Positions 32,543-44,102 are shown, counted from the stretch's first letter. The stretch: DNA of 64,000 nt from Clavelina lepadiformis (GCF_947623445.1 NC_135243.1:684501-748500), one strand, 5' to 3'. Notes: generated by a model not told the origin, from the sequence alone. Made by a program: numbers and translations.

Positions 32543-34262
32543 ATCATGGATCTTGGATTGAGAGCGAAAGACCGCGCTCACGGGTGCAAGCTCCAGACAT
32601 AAGAATGTCAAGAAGATTTTAATAATCGAAGAAACACCGAGCAGGGAGATGCGATCACAACAATGATATCTCGCTGCAGCTGGTTTCCTGGCTTTAACAC
32701 ACGACTTCCTGGACCATCACAGACAAAAGGCGTATATGTAATTATGTGATAGCACGATTGCATGCATTCATGTTATATGGGCAAATGGCTCTCTTACAAT
32801 CTTTCTATTTTAGGTTAGAATCATGCGATGTGTAGCGTCTCATATTCGTAAATAAGTCATTGATTTAGACCACTTTTTAACAACACACGATAACAAATAA
32901 AGTTCAATGAAGTTACAAGTGATAAGCAAGAAGTGACCAAACCCAGGATTTAGCGTTTAGCGCCGGTTTTTAGACGAAAGCACACAAGAGATTGATGGCA
33001 AAGATGGTATAAAATCAGAAAGCGGTTAAAGAATCGCTTCTTCGAATAACTTAAATCAATGATCTCGAGCTAAAGTTCTTAGATTTCATCATGAGACATC
33101 ATGTTGAAGATTTATGAAGAAGCCTCAGTTGTTGCAAAATGAGGCAACATCCGCAAAATATATTCTACAGGTCAATGATTGTAGATAGATTGGAAGCAGA
33201 AACTTTGTCACGAATAAGATGATTTGTTTTCAATTGACCAAATGATGCTTTCGCAAAGTTTGCTCCATTTATCTTCAGATAAGAGCTAATGACCAGGCTT
33301 TCGTTTTCACAGAACTTTTATCAAAATATCCGCTCACGTGATATCTAACAACATGATTATAGTGGTCGTTTCATGATCGTTCACCTTTTACATCGGTTTG
33401 CAAATATATGCGCACTTTTTATCTATATCGGATACCTCTAAGTTAAACTATGACGTACAACATCAATAACGCATGTGACGTAAATGGCAGACTTTGAGGC
33501 GATTAATTAAAATCTCTAGGTTGGAAGATTAATTTATAACTAAGCTGGAGTTTTTCAACTTTTATAGCTATCCTTTATGAGAATATTATACTGAAATTGA
33601 TATGTTTATGTCATTTGATAACTATTATTCTATAAACTGTTTGTTTATACGATAATGTCATGAAATATTTTGTTCCATCATTACCTGCAACCTAAAGATA
33701 AGTGATGACGTTTAAAGTTTTAAAACATAGACCATACCGGGTTTAAGTCGAACTTTGTGAAGACGCAAATCATTTTTTACATAAATGGATTTTGTACTGC
33801 GCTGTTAGTCGGCAACTTTTTATAAACTATAAAATAACTTTAAATGATTCAATTTTTGCAAATAAATGCCTATTTGCTGTACACATGGAATAAGTTTATT
33901 ACAAGTAATCAGTTATTATTACGAAACAGAGCAGTTTTGTTTGATGTTTCGATGTTTGCGTTTCACGACACGGTCTCAGTAAATATATTATAAAAAGAAA
34001 AGTGTTTTTTCTTCTTTTCTTTCAATGAGAATGAGACGAAATGATTTTTGCAACATTTGAAACGCCATTAACCAGTTGATTTGTTAATTTGCTGCTGCTG
34101 GTATCTTAGTGTAAATTTCAATATAATTTACGAAGTTTTTTGAGCGCCGTACTGCTTCATTTCATTCGTGGAATAATCATAAAGAAAATATGAAATCTTT
34201 CAATGATTGTAACGTATTTCAGCAAGTTCCAGGTTTATGACAAGCAAAAATAACTCGTAATT
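32543..34262. other. Intergenic stretch upstream of the fucosyltransferase gene
   Basis: No gene recognised. At 32603-32643 a segment copies the DNA just after the SDR remnant (27786-27829), hinting that a second, largely lost copy of that locus lay here. The rest is AT-rich and should include the FUT promoter. Confidence 0.45.
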
Positions 34263-36164
34263 ATGTGGCTGTTCACGAAATGGATTGTCTTCGTCATCTT
34301 CATTCTGTCTGCCACTGTCACTACAATGTACTACTACAGCACTGAAGTTTTGAAAAACACCCGTGCAACAAAGTTTAAGTAAGTTAAAATAAGGAAAATA
34401 TTGGACCAAACAGCAGAACAGCAAACAGCAACAGAACAGAACAGAACAGCAAACAGCAAAACAAAGCGAATATTTTGCAAACCACGTTGAACTGTTGTGA
34501 TATTGCAGTTTTGAAAAGGAATAAACAAAAGTTTATTATAAGTTTATGCTTTTGATTCAGGTCCTTGCGGAGAATATCAAGCAGCAAAAAGCAACTGACC
34601 AATCCCGGTGCAAACACGTCAAGGTAAGACTTGAGTTCCATTGAATTGTATGAATATTTTGTTGAGATCAACACTGACTTAAGCTAACAAAAATACCTCT
34701 AAAGATTTCTGCCCAATGCTCATGGCAACAGGACCTACATATTGTTTTGGGATCATCCATGGTCTGTGCCGACTGAAGGATTCTCAGAAGGCAACATGGG
34801 AGGTTGCACGGGAACTTACGACCGAAGCAAACTTCCCGAGGCCGGGGCGGTTGTCTTCCACTACTCAAACCTGGATAGAGAATCCATGCCTTGGAAGCAC
34901 TACAGGTGGACAAGAAATATCACAACACATGACTGACACTGGATAATGTCAAACAAAGATGAAGTTGAAATCTGAAACAATTTCCATCTTTATGACGTCA
35001 TTTTGATATCAGTGTTTTTCGCATCACAGAGATCCGGAGCAAATATTTGTCTTCTCCTCTCACGAAAGTCCATCCTACGTCATCCACGGGGAGCATCGAC
35101 ACGCAATGACTAAATTTGACAACCACTTCATCAACTGGACCATGACTTACCGGACAGATTCCGACGTGTTCGCTCCCTACCAGGAATCCAAGGTCATAAA
35201 CAAAATAATAGACGAAGGAGGGAAATGGATAGATAGTAAACTGGCAAAGAAAAAGAAAGTTGCGGTAACTAACCCTAACCTAAGCTTTCCAATGTAATTT
35301 GTAACCACGCATGTATTTGTCATTATCTCACATGATTTTTAAACTGCCATGGGTTGCATGCGTTCTTCTGATGAAATTGCTCCGTAGAAAACTTTGCCAT
35401 AGTATATGAAACAATTCAACTGACTAAATCAGAATGTTGCATTCGACGCGCATCTGTCGCTTGCAAAGAAAATAAAAGCTAATCTTCCAACCCATCACAT
35501 GACGTCTTTAGTTTTATTAATATATATTCCAGTTGTGTCAACTTTCAATTTCTTCAACATTTTCATTTCTTTGCAGCTGTGGGTTGTAAGCAACTGCGCT
35601 TTATTGCGCGGCAGCAAAATGCGGATGAAATATACTGACGCCCTGGTTGAAGCTGGCCTGCCCGTGGATCGCTTTGGAGGATGCTTCAACAACAAAGATG
35701 AGTTCAAGCAGCTTTCTGCTGATGATTTGGACGCCTACAAATTTTACCTGGCATTTGAAAATGCCCAATACTGCAAGGATTACATGACGGAGAAATTTTG
35801 GCGCAATTCCATCGGTGCGGGAAGAGTTCCAGTGGTGTGGGGACCATCAAAGGAAGATGTTCAAAAACGTGCTCCTACCGGTTCCTTCATACACACCGAC
35901 GACTTCAAGAGTCCAGCAGATCTTGCAAAGTATCTGCTCTACCTGGACTCGAACGACACAGCATACAGGGAGTATTTTAAGTGGGTTGAAAACCCAGATG
36001 AAATGACTTTGGAGCTTGCAAAAACTTACGAGCTAACTGGTCCACATCGTCTTTGCAAGATGATGCTTTCTAATCGCGAGAGAAAATCTCATCCGTCCGT
36101 GAGTGATTTTTTCCACAACGAAAAAACAAACTGCTTTTCCTCACATGAAGATGCTATCAAGTGA
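34263..36164 (+). CDS. Alpha-1,3-fucosyltransferase-like enzyme (GT10)
   Basis: Five exons, 34263-34378, 34561-34623, 34705-34905, 35030-35264 and 35577-36164, in phase with GT/AG borders, encode 400 residues. It is a type II Golgi membrane protein: a short cytosolic start MWLFTK, then a hydrophobic anchor (WIVFVIFILSATVTTMYYY), then a stem. The catalytic part has the GT10 signatures ILFWDHPWSVP, NHFINWTMTYRTDSDVF, VALWVVSNC, YKFYLAFENAQYCKDYMTEK and AGRVPVVWG followed by SFIHTDDF. Such enzymes move fucose from GDP-fucose to N-acetylglucosamine or related acceptors on glycans. Length fits the family (about 360-420). The exact linkage cannot be told from sequence. The first ATG supplies the membrane anchor, which supports it as start. 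Invertebrate chordates often have several such genes. Confidence 0.92.
34423..34462 (+). repeat. CAGAA/CAGCAAA microsatellite in FUT intron 1
   Basis: Short tandem units of CAGAACAG and CAGCAAACAG in the first intron of the fucosyltransferase gene. Confidence 0.7.
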
Positions 36165-38000
36165 AATATCTTTTTGTTTCGTTTTTGTAAATCAAGTAAA
36201 TCAAGATTGCATGTGTAGTGGGTATTACCCTTTTATCACAAACTGGTCACTTTCATTATTACCACACTTCCCAAAACTTAGTTTTACACGTAGCCTAATA
36301 TAAGTTCGTGATATAATGTAATGCAATGTAAGTAATGAAAGTAAGCTTGTAACATAACATGGTGGATGGCAACTTATTGTAGCCTACTGCCAAGTGAAAT
36401 AATGTCAAGTTTAATGTGAACAGTTGATAGTTTATTATGTCGTTCACTACAACGGCTGATTTCTATTTGAAAACCAAAGAATGGTTTTGTTATAATTGTT
36501 CAAATATTATTTTAACGCTACTGTTCTCAATTTATCTGTAAAACGAAGGATTTTTCAATGCAAACATAAAAGCGCTATAAAAGAAGATTATTCACAAATA
36601 TCAGAATTGAATATCATAAATATCCTAGTTGTCGAACATTTGTGGAAGACGATATTTCCATTGTCTTCCAAGTTGTGTCATTATAATTATATTATGCTGT
36701 TTACCGCGCTATTACATAACGTCATACATGCCATAAGTTCAATCTCAGTTCACGGTATAACTGCAGACTTATCGAAGAATAATTGAATTGATTGACAATC
36801 AGTCTCGTAAACATGCTATCTGCATTGCACTTTTGAACTTATTGTACTAAGATATCCCCATACCTGTCATCCTATTTTGTAAACATGTTATTTACATTGC
36901 ATTATGAACTTGCCGAATTCGAAATAAACCCTATTTAATTGACAACTTAATTGATAAACGTGTTAATCTGCACGATTGACCTCGTGTTAACAGCATTGTT
37001 TTCATTTAAAATTGCGCATTTATTTAAAATTTCTAATTGAAATCATCACGTGACTTGTAAGACTTTGAGTATAAAAGTCCAAATCATTTCCTGTTCTTGA
37101 TAAACGCAAATTGCGCCTCAAGTTGAAATTTTCTTTCTTTATAATCTCCTTCAGCTTTTAAGTGTATCATCGCATGCTATGATATTATTAGTTTTAGTAT
37201 GTTGGTTTTAATATTGGTATTAGTATTAGTACTAGCCTTTAATATTGAGTTCTTCAATATCCAGTTTAGAGTTTTAAAAGTTCAATGAATGCAAAGAACT
37301 AGATCGTAATAACTCTATGAACGAATTCCTTGAAACCATCGTAGAAAGTAGAGTGATGCGGTTTGATTGCTAATGGGTTCTTAAAATCATTTATACATAT
37401 ATAAATAGTAATATTGTTGTAATTTTTAGCGTTTGTTTGAAGTAGTAATAAAGAGTATTAAAACAATATTAATCAGATTCTCAGTGTTTAAAAAACTATA
37501 TAAACTATTCAACTGCAGTTTAGCAATTTCTAGACAGAATTCGCAACGTTCTAATCGTCCTTAAGAGTCAGATTGCAATACATTAAATATTCACGGTATG
37601 GTATTTACTGTATAAAACATTATCCACCATTGGCAAAGCTGCAAATATTATTTTACATAACCAATAGGACTGCAGGCCACTTACTGTAAAATCTGTTTGC
37701 CATAAACCACTTTCTGAATTTTTTCAATTCGTTCCAGCATTTAATGACGTCAAACAAAACGTGCTGAGATTTTAAAATCATGTTATCCTGCTGAATATCA
37801 ACATGTAGCTGCAGCGGTTAAACAATGGGTTTTGACCAACCATCCAAGATGCTAACCTAAGATGCTAGATAGGCCGCGGCTTTTACCTTTAATAAATAAG
37901 TTGATAGGGGTAAGTTTGAGTCAGACTTGATTCATTCATTCTTCAATTGTCACGCAGTAGACCTTTCCAGCAGGCAGATGGTTTACCTTTAGTCTTATTA
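36165..38000. other. Intergenic stretch after the fucosyltransferase gene
   Basis: AT-rich; no exon recognised. It contains the FUT 3' untranslated region; the first clear AATAAA is far away, near 36923. Confidence 0.45.
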
Positions 38001-38065
38001 TTTATACTAAGTTGATGTTGTCTGAACCGTGTTAACCAAATTTAGTAATTTTTTTCACAGTACGC

Positions 38066-38102
38066 CTGAAGAAGCAAGCTTATGCTTGCGAAAGCTCGTG
38101 TC
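38066..38102 (+). ncRNA. Hammerhead-ribozyme-like motif, copy 1
   Basis: CTGAAGA, then an extra A, a 6-bp stem GCAAGC/GCTTGC with TTAT loop, GAAA, then GCTCGTGTC. This follows the order of the hammerhead core (CUGANGA, stem II, GAAA, stem III, UH). The extra A and the unpaired stem III make activity doubtful. Confidence 0.35.
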
Positions 38103-38611
38103 GAAAAATATAAAGTTAACTTTAAGAGTGCCAAACTATATCCTGTTTCTTGTTAATACTTAAATTTGTTCAATGAAGCACATCCGCAAGGTGGCACTGA
38201 AGCAGCATTTAGTACTTTCTTTGCAGCAATTGACAATAATAGTCCAAATATAGGCCGCTGTAGAAGAAAATTATACGCATTACCAGGTAGGCCTACATAC
38301 TTGATGAGATGGGTTCAAAACAAACAAACACACAGACGGCTTTAACATCCATGACACGTCATATTTTAGATTTCTTTTGTTGTATCGTCTAGAATTCTAG
38401 ATTACCGGGTTTGATTTTTGTGCCAATAAAAGTCGTTGCTGACCAGAATTGAGTTTGTGTCGATACTTCACCAATTTTTTTGTCTGTAAGAAAGAGCATC
38501 TGTATGCCTCATTATCTAAATCACGACTCACTCGAAAAGCGAACAGGGAATAAAACAAAAACACGGTAAATCTTTGGGCAAATAAACCTGGTTTCCTGTT
38601 GTTATCTAGCG

Positions 38612-38937
38612 CAGTGGTTCCCAACCTTTTTTGGTGTCGGGGCCGAATTTCAAACTTCAGAGTACGTATGGAGCCGCATGAAAATACTGAAGTAATTATA
38701 ACGAAAATTTTAAAGCATGAAAGCATGTACTGTACCAACGAATAGCAACACTAACAAGAAAAATAACACAAATTTTGACCCATTTTTGACTTTTTTTGAC
38801 AAGTCCAAAAATAATCGCCCTAATTATTGTAAATAGATTTTTTATATTTTTTTTGGATTTTTCGGGGTCAATAACAGCTGCAAGAAGGCTAGCTTGGAGC
38901 CGCATGTGGCTCTAAGAGCCGCGGTTGGGAATCACTG
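38612..38937. mobile_element. hAT miniature element (326 bp)
   Basis: Inverted ends CAGTGGTTCCCAACC and GGTTGGGAATCACTG. Flanks ATCTAGCG (38604-38611) and ATCTATCG (38938-38945) are an 8-bp duplication with one change. A second inner pair of GAGCCGCATG-like sequences is present. No transposase. Confidence 0.85.
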
Positions 38938-39556
38938 ATCTATCGGAAAGTTTGGTGAACGCAACAATGTAACGAGATGTGAGTTATTTATTTTACCAGG
39001 TAAAAGGTTGCGACACTTTTCTTGAATATTTACTCGATCTAAGGAGAATAATATTTTAACTTTAAGTTTTCTGATTTGATTCGTATTCTCACGAATCCTA
39101 ATCTTCTTCGATTTGAAACATCACCTGTGACGAAATTGGCAGTGCCACCTTATATTCTTTTTTTACTTTTGACGATAGCAATGCAATGCCAAGTTTGTTC
39201 CGGTGTATTGCCAAAACTTGTCCTCTATCCAAAGACTTGTTGTGACATCATAAACGTCCTTGTGACATAGACTATTTGTTACCCTTCGTAACGTCATGAA
39301 TTTTATTCTGATTAACTGTTTGAATCAACAGAAAACAAGGGGTTACGCACTTAGAATATTGAACACTGAAATATTGAATATTAAGAAATGAAGTTGAGAG
39401 TTGAAAAAACATCTTTATGAAAACTGTGTAAGCGGTAAAGCTTATCCTCAAAAGTCGAACAAGTAGTAATAACTAAGCTTAAACTAACAACTACTAACCC
39501 TATTTTACTTAGCAGTCAACCGTATTTATAGCCGAATGTATTTTTTCACTGTACAT

Positions 39557-39593
39557 CTGAAGAAGCAAGCTCATGCTTGCGAAAGCTCATGTC
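39557..39593 (+). ncRNA. Hammerhead-ribozyme-like motif, copy 2
   Basis: The same motif as at 38066, with TCAT in the stem loop: GCAAGC TCAT GCTTGC, which still pairs, then GAAA and GCTCATGTC. The stem is kept while its loop changes. Confidence 0.35.
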
Positions 39594-39723
39594 GAAAAAT
39601 ATAAAGTTAACCTTAAGAGTGTCAAACTATATGATTTTTCTTATTTTACTTTAAAATTTGGCTAACAAGGTTCAGACAATATCAACTTAGTATTTATATC
39701 CATCATAACTCTTGTCTTCTTAG

Positions 39724-39849
39724 AAAGAACTGCCGAGTTATCCAACCTTAGAAGAAATGGAGGACGAAGTGTTTAATATTGAAACTTGGTCAAATCTGCT
39801 GGCCACTAGTCAGTCTACTGCTCCTTTGTCTGCTGAGCCTAAACCATAA
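39724..39849 (+). CDS. Possible orphan terminal exon
   Basis: After an acceptor-like TTGTCTTCTTAG the frame reads KELPSYPTLEEMEDEVFN, then WSNLLATSQSTAPLSAEP and KP before a stop: 41 residues, acidic and non-repetitive, more protein-like than its surroundings. Upstream exons were not found. No family was recognised. It could be the last exon of a gene interrupted by the neighbouring transposons, or chance. Confidence 0.3.
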   Translation, partial: KELPSYPTLEEMEDEVFNIETWSNLLATSQSTAPLSAEPKP

Positions 39850-40314
39850 TCGGATTTGAATTTATGATGTCACTATGGTAGGATCCATTTTGGACGGAGT
39901 TAGGTTGTGAAATTTTTCCGGGTGTCGTAAAGTAATGATGTCACCTGAGACAGCCTAAGTTTTTTCATCAAACACTTTGTTTTCCCTGTAAGTTTGAGTT
40001 TTGTTTTATTTGTAGCTTAAATTTCTTACCTTTCAAGTTTTTTCGAACCTGAAGATAACCTATAAGGTTTTTGATCGGAAAACTTACTAGTTGCAAAACG
40101 TCCGTTTCCCATGCCGTGATTTTCGGTTCCGTCATTTTCCGTTCCATCGTATTCCGTTCCGTCATTTTCCATAGCCTCAACTACAGTCAACCCTCGATTT
40201 AACGGACAAATGCGGACCAGCAGCAGTCCGTTGCTGGAAAAAGTCCGTTAATCGAAAATACCGTACTCCCACTACTGTACAGTGTACAGTCAAGTACTCT
40301 GCTATAGCGTAGAC

Positions 40315-40756
40315 CAGGGCTTCCCAAACTGGGGGTCGCGACCCCGCAAGGGGTCGCGTAACGAACTTCAGGGGTCGCAGAGCGTATACCAATTTTACAC
40401 GAAGTACAAAATACAATCAAAACAAAATATCGTTCCAGCCTAATAAACATAGAAACCGCCTTGAGACCAGCATTAACAGATATTGAGCCACGGCTGGACT
40501 TGCTTTGTAGCAGAAAGCAGTCGGACCAATCACACTGAATAAATGTGTGTGCTTTTTTGTTTGCAGTAGCCTACATACGTGTAAAGTAGTAAGTAGGCTT
40601 TGAGTACTGGTGGTTTTAATTCAGTCTTTGCATCTCAATAAATGTCACTAATGACTAATGTATATTTCGCACTGCTTATCAATTTAAACGTGAAGGGTCG
40701 CGGAAAACTTCAGAAGTTTGAAAGGGGTCGCGAGCAAAAAAGTTTGGGAAGCCCTG
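40315..40756. mobile_element. hAT non-autonomous element nested in the Tigger copy
   Basis: Ends CAGGGCTTCCCAAACT and AGTTTGGGAAGCCCTG, perfect inverted repeats of 16 bp. Perfect 8-bp duplication GCGTAGAC at 40307-40314 and 40757-40764. Inside both ends GGGGTCGCG repeats occur. No transposase (442 bp). The exact duplication indicates a young insertion. Confidence 0.92.
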
Positions 40757-41081
40757 GCGTAGACCATCTGTCACCGCAAATTCTAGCTTTTGCTTGGAAA
40801 ACACGCCTACGATAAAACACTACAGTACTTTGATGGAGAGATGTATTACGCGTACCAAACATGTTTATACTGCGCAGATGCTCACGCTTAATAAACCAAA
40901 TACTGTACAGTACAACACAGTAGCAGTTTAAAGACACATGAAATGCGTTCCTTGTTTGTATTTTGTATAGCCTGCGCGACTACAGTACACAGGTACATTT
41001 ACAGTACACAACTTAAATCATTGTTGTTCATTGTTCAAAGTTGTTTGTTGTTCATTGTTCAAAGTTTAAATCATTGTTCAA

Positions 41082-41213
41082 TCAATCATCATTGACACCA
41101 TACTGATCGCAAACACTCGCAACGCTGGCCCCTTTTTCAAGCTTTTTGATCAGTTCTAGTTTCTGCATCACCGACAAGTTCACACGTTTACGTTTTTCAT
41201 TTGGCTTAGACAT
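41082..41213 (-). pseudogene. pogo/Tigger transposase, N-terminal HTH fragment
   Basis: MSKPNEKRKRVNLSVMQKLE, then LIKKLEKGASVASVCDQYGV before a stop: the first helix-turn-helix (psq/CENP-B N) of Tigger transposases, which binds the element ends. The remainder of the transposase, including the DDE domain, is missing. Confidence 0.8.
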
Positions 41214-41472
41214 AATGCACCGTACTAAACACAGGCAGGTTCTAACTGATTCTAAGGTGCACCGAATGAAGGCTCTTGCTAACAGAGTACGCTGATAGAT
41301 CACAATACGCTGGTATTGTGACGTTGTGAGAGACAGCTTTCTAATCGTTTCACGCAAGTAGCCTGGCGAATTCCAAAACAATAAAAACCGTTCTTTTGGT
41401 ACATTCTTTTACTCATAGATCTGCGCATATTGAGTCCGTTAAATCCGAAGTCCGTTAAATCGAGAGTTGACT

Positions 41473-42620
41473 GTATAGTTGTTTAGTTGAGTGCAGACTG
41501 CAACTCCAGGCAGCAAAATTAAAGTTGCTCCTGTCGATTAAACGCGGTCTTATCTGCCCATAATTCGAAAAGCTTGAAGTACTCTTGAAAACCTTTATTT
41601 TCAATAGTTGCTACAGAATGACGACTTGAAGTTAAACCCGGCGATGATTTCTCATCGCTCGATCCCCCGTTACCGAGCTATCATTTGTGCAAGTTCCGAT
41701 TGTCACATGTTTTTTATTTATTTATTTTTTGATTTCTTACGTAGTATTTCCAAAATTTAGAACTGTCCTTCAGGTCCACTGAACAGGAGCAAGTGTCGTT
41801 ACTATATGACAAATTTTAATTCGTTTGTGCACTACTTGTGTGAAGTATTACACAAGAAACTCATCTGTCATAAAGACCGCGTATGCTGGCGGTAATTGTT
41901 AGAATGTGAGCGAGGACGATAATTGGTTGATAACTTGTTTTACTTCTGCTTCGATGGATGAGTTCTCATTTCTCAAACGGCGTGACTATGCTGTTAGTTG
42001 CTTAAATTCTGTCTATACAAATTACTAAATGATAAAGTTCCCATTTTGTTTATTATAAGACACGAAGGCTTTCACCTTCGGGCAAAGCTTACTGAATGTT
42101 ACATTGCGCTCAGTAACAAGTGAGACGGTAAAAAGGGAAGATCGTAAACATTACAACAGTATATATATGTGACACAACAGTTCAATCGAGGAAATTATCT
42201 GACGTCATTAAGGAGAACTCAAATCTGGTTAACAACTGAATTACAAGATCTCAAAATATAATTCATGCATTTTGAAAAACAACTCGTTATTCGTGACGTA
42301 ACCGTCACAACTACCTTACCCAAGGGCATTACTACAATGGTAAAGTGCCCTCACGTGTTTTGTTGCAAACTGTTATGTATAATCGTACAGCAGTGGTTTT
42401 CAAACTTATAACTCAGTGCCACAGCACGCTGCCGTGTTGTGATAGTTTTCCAGGTATGCCGTGAATGTTTTCAAAAGTAGCTAATGTCCAAAGTTATGAA
42501 TTAAAACTAATTCTGGTTTTGCAGCTATAATGCAATAGGCTGCATGTTGGACGCTGGAAAGAAGGTTTACTGCATTAAACTAATGCTGAATAGTGGAATA
42601 ACCAATGTTTTAAATCACAG
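41473..42620. other. Intergenic stretch with repeat copy B, upstream of TRMT10C
   Basis: Holds a short piece of the GTTACCGAGCT repeat (41640-41700), copy B of the 450-bp repeat (41804-42309) and a lone hAT-like end CAGTGGTTTTCAAAC at about 42391. The TRMT10C promoter should lie in the last few hundred bases. Confidence 0.5.
41804..42309 (+). repeat. Dispersed repeat of about 450-500 bp, copy B
   Basis: Same-orientation partner of 16498-16940, with an additional 60-bp segment around 42010-42075 that copy A lacks. Confidence 0.7.
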
Positions 42621-44102
42621 ATGATAAGTCCAAGGAACTTGCTTTGTTGTAAAAGTTATCAGGGATTTGTCGCGTCTTTTCACCTCTCCCGTGGACATGA
42701 TGCTAAACAGCATTTTAATATTTTTGATGTCCGTAGAAAAAAAGGAACTCCAAAGAAAACAGAGAAAATCACTGGAGAAGGCGTTGATCTTCTTGATCAG
42801 GCTCAAGGAGAGATTAGTCCAGAAAAGCGCGATTTAGCACGGGACATCAATAAAATTGTACAAGCGATGACAAGGCCACGCATGCATACTGAAAATTTAA
42901 ACTTGAAGCCTAAGCCGTTGATAGACACATGCAAGATAACTTCTCCCCTGGCAAAGTTGTTTATTGACCCCCCGGATGACCCTTTAGACATTTTTGATCA
43001 TGAAATTGAATCCTGGGGTGACGAAAAGGTCCAAGAAATGAAGAGACTCTACGCCTACCAATTCTGTCTGGAGAATGAACAACCATACAAGTATGAGCTT
43101 CCTGAAGATGTCGACCAATCAAATTTCCTAACTGATCCTGACCTCAGGCGGAAATTCCTCCCTGAGTCCGAACCATTTAACGCAAAACTTATGCGCTTTT
43201 ACATGTTAAAGTGCGCATTAAAAAATCAGAAAAAGAGAAAGACGGCAACCAAGAAAAGGGAGAGAGGTGAGGTAGAAGACGACGGGCCAACGTATGGAGA
43301 AAACTTTCCAAACGTTATCTTACCCCGGTTTGGAAAGGGAGCTATCAGTCACGTTTACTCGGAGAGAATGCAATCTGCTAAGAAGTTCAATCAACCCCTG
43401 GTGGTTGACATGCGTTTTCACACAAAATGGAATCGCGAGGGTACGTCACTCTACTCTCAACTTCGTATGATGCTCGGCGAGAACCGCGTCAGTCGTTTTC
43501 CTTTCCATATGGTCCTGTGCAACTATGATGAGGAGAGTCCTCTGGCTCAAGAAATGCGGATTGACGCAAATTCGATGTTGTTCAACACCTGTACAACTAC
43601 GAACAAGTCTTATTTAGAGATGCAGCCGTTGATCGATAGAGAGTCGTTGGTCTATCTGTCACCGAATGCGCACCGGACAATGACGGAATTCTCCCACAAC
43701 AAGATTTACATATTTGGAGGATTGATCGATTTGAAGGCACAGACCAACCTTTCAAAGACAATTTGTGAAACGGAGAATATTCGCTGCGAGAAATTCCCCC
43801 TTGGCCAGTACCTTGACTGGGGCGGGGTTGGTGGGAAGCAGGAACTGACGGTAGACGTTTGCATGAGGGTATTACTTGCATTGAAAGCAGGTGGCAATTG
43901 GGTGGATGCTTTTCGTCATATCCCGTATCGATTGCACCGAGGACTTACAGAGATGGGTAAAGATCTTGCCAAGCAAGACCCAAACACTATCGAATACTTT
44001 GATCGAGGTCGACATTGGCTCGAGTCACTTAATCGTGAGAAAAGTAGCCCGGCCACAGACACAGCGTTTGTCAGGTTCCAAAAATTTTTAGATGCCAACT
44101 GA
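42621..44102 (+). CDS. TRMT10C: TRMT10C/MRPP1, mitochondrial RNase P subunit 1 (tRNA m1R9 methyltransferase)
   Basis: A 493-residue protein in one coding exon. TRMT10C methylates N1 of purine 9 in mitochondrial tRNAs together with HSD17B10, and with PRORP forms protein-only mitochondrial RNase P. The first 35 residues (MISPRNLLCCKSYQGFVASF) suit a mitochondrial targeting peptide. A charged helical region follows, with SPLAKLFIDPPDDPLDIFD. A SPOUT/TRM10 domain covers about 235-480: RMQSAKKFNQPLVVDMRFHT, then HRTMTEFSHNKIYIFGGLID (YIFGG at 363-367, the knot region), FPLGQYLDWG and LALKAGGNWVDAFRHIPYR. Length and ending agree with the vertebrate protein. Human TRMT10C also has its coding sequence in one exon. 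An acceptor-like AAATCACAG ends directly at the ATG. The C-terminal gap to CFAP418 is 342 bp. Confidence 0.93.
   Translation: MISPRNLLCCKSYQGFVASFHLSRGHDAKQHFNIFDVRRKKGTPKKTEKITGEGVDLLDQAQGEISPEKRDLARDINKIVQAMTRPRMHTENLNLKPKPLIDTCKITSPLAKLFIDPPDDPLDIFDHEIESWGDEKVQEMKRLYAYQFCLENEQPYKYELPEDVDQSNFLTDPDLRRKFLPESEPFNAKLMRFYMLKCALKNQKKRKTATKKRERGEVEDDGPTYGENFPNVILPRFGKGAISHVYSERMQSAKKFNQPLVVDMRFHTKWNREGTSLYSQLRMMLGENRVSRFPFHMVLCNYDEESPLAQEMRIDANSMLFNTCTTTNKSYLEMQPLIDRESLVYLSPNAHRTMTEFSHNKIYIFGGLIDLKAQTNLSKTICETENIRCEKFPLGQYLDWGGVGGKQELTVDVCMRVLLALKAGGNWVDAFRHIPYRLHRGLTEMGKDLAKQDPNTIEYFDRGRHWLESLNREKSSPATDTAFVRFQKFLDAN

Larger units (their letters stand above)
38001..39697. mobile_element. Penelope-like repeat unit with direct and inverted repeats
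   Basis: Two direct copies of about 100 bp (38051-38152 and 39542-39643) share CTGAAGAAGCAAGCTTATGC and TGTCGAAAAATATAAAGTTA. Outside them lies an inverted pair: TTTATACTAAGTTGATGTTG at about 38001 and its diverged complement ending near 39697. Direct terminal repeats together with an inverted flank recall Penelope-like retroelements, whose terminal repeats carry hammerhead ribozymes. No reverse transcriptase or GIY-YIG reading frame was seen in between, so the family call is tentative. A hAT element is inserted inside. Confidence 0.45.
40184..41472 (-). mobile_element. pogo/Tigger-type DNA transposon remnant
   Basis: Ends CAGTCAACCCTCGATTTAAC on the left and the complement of TTAAATCGAGAGTTGACTG on the right, each bordered by TA (40182-40183 and 41473-41474), the Tc1/pogo target. 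Subterminal GTCCGTTAA repeats occur at both ends. The minus strand keeps only the start of a CENP-B-like transposase gene (41082-41213). A complete hAT element (40315-40756) sits inside, so the Tigger copy is older. Confidence 0.88.

Noticed and set aside
36496-36786. A 96-codon open frame after the fucosyltransferase gene
   Set aside because: AT-rich, no signal peptide, no known motif and no splice context; chance ORF is likelier.
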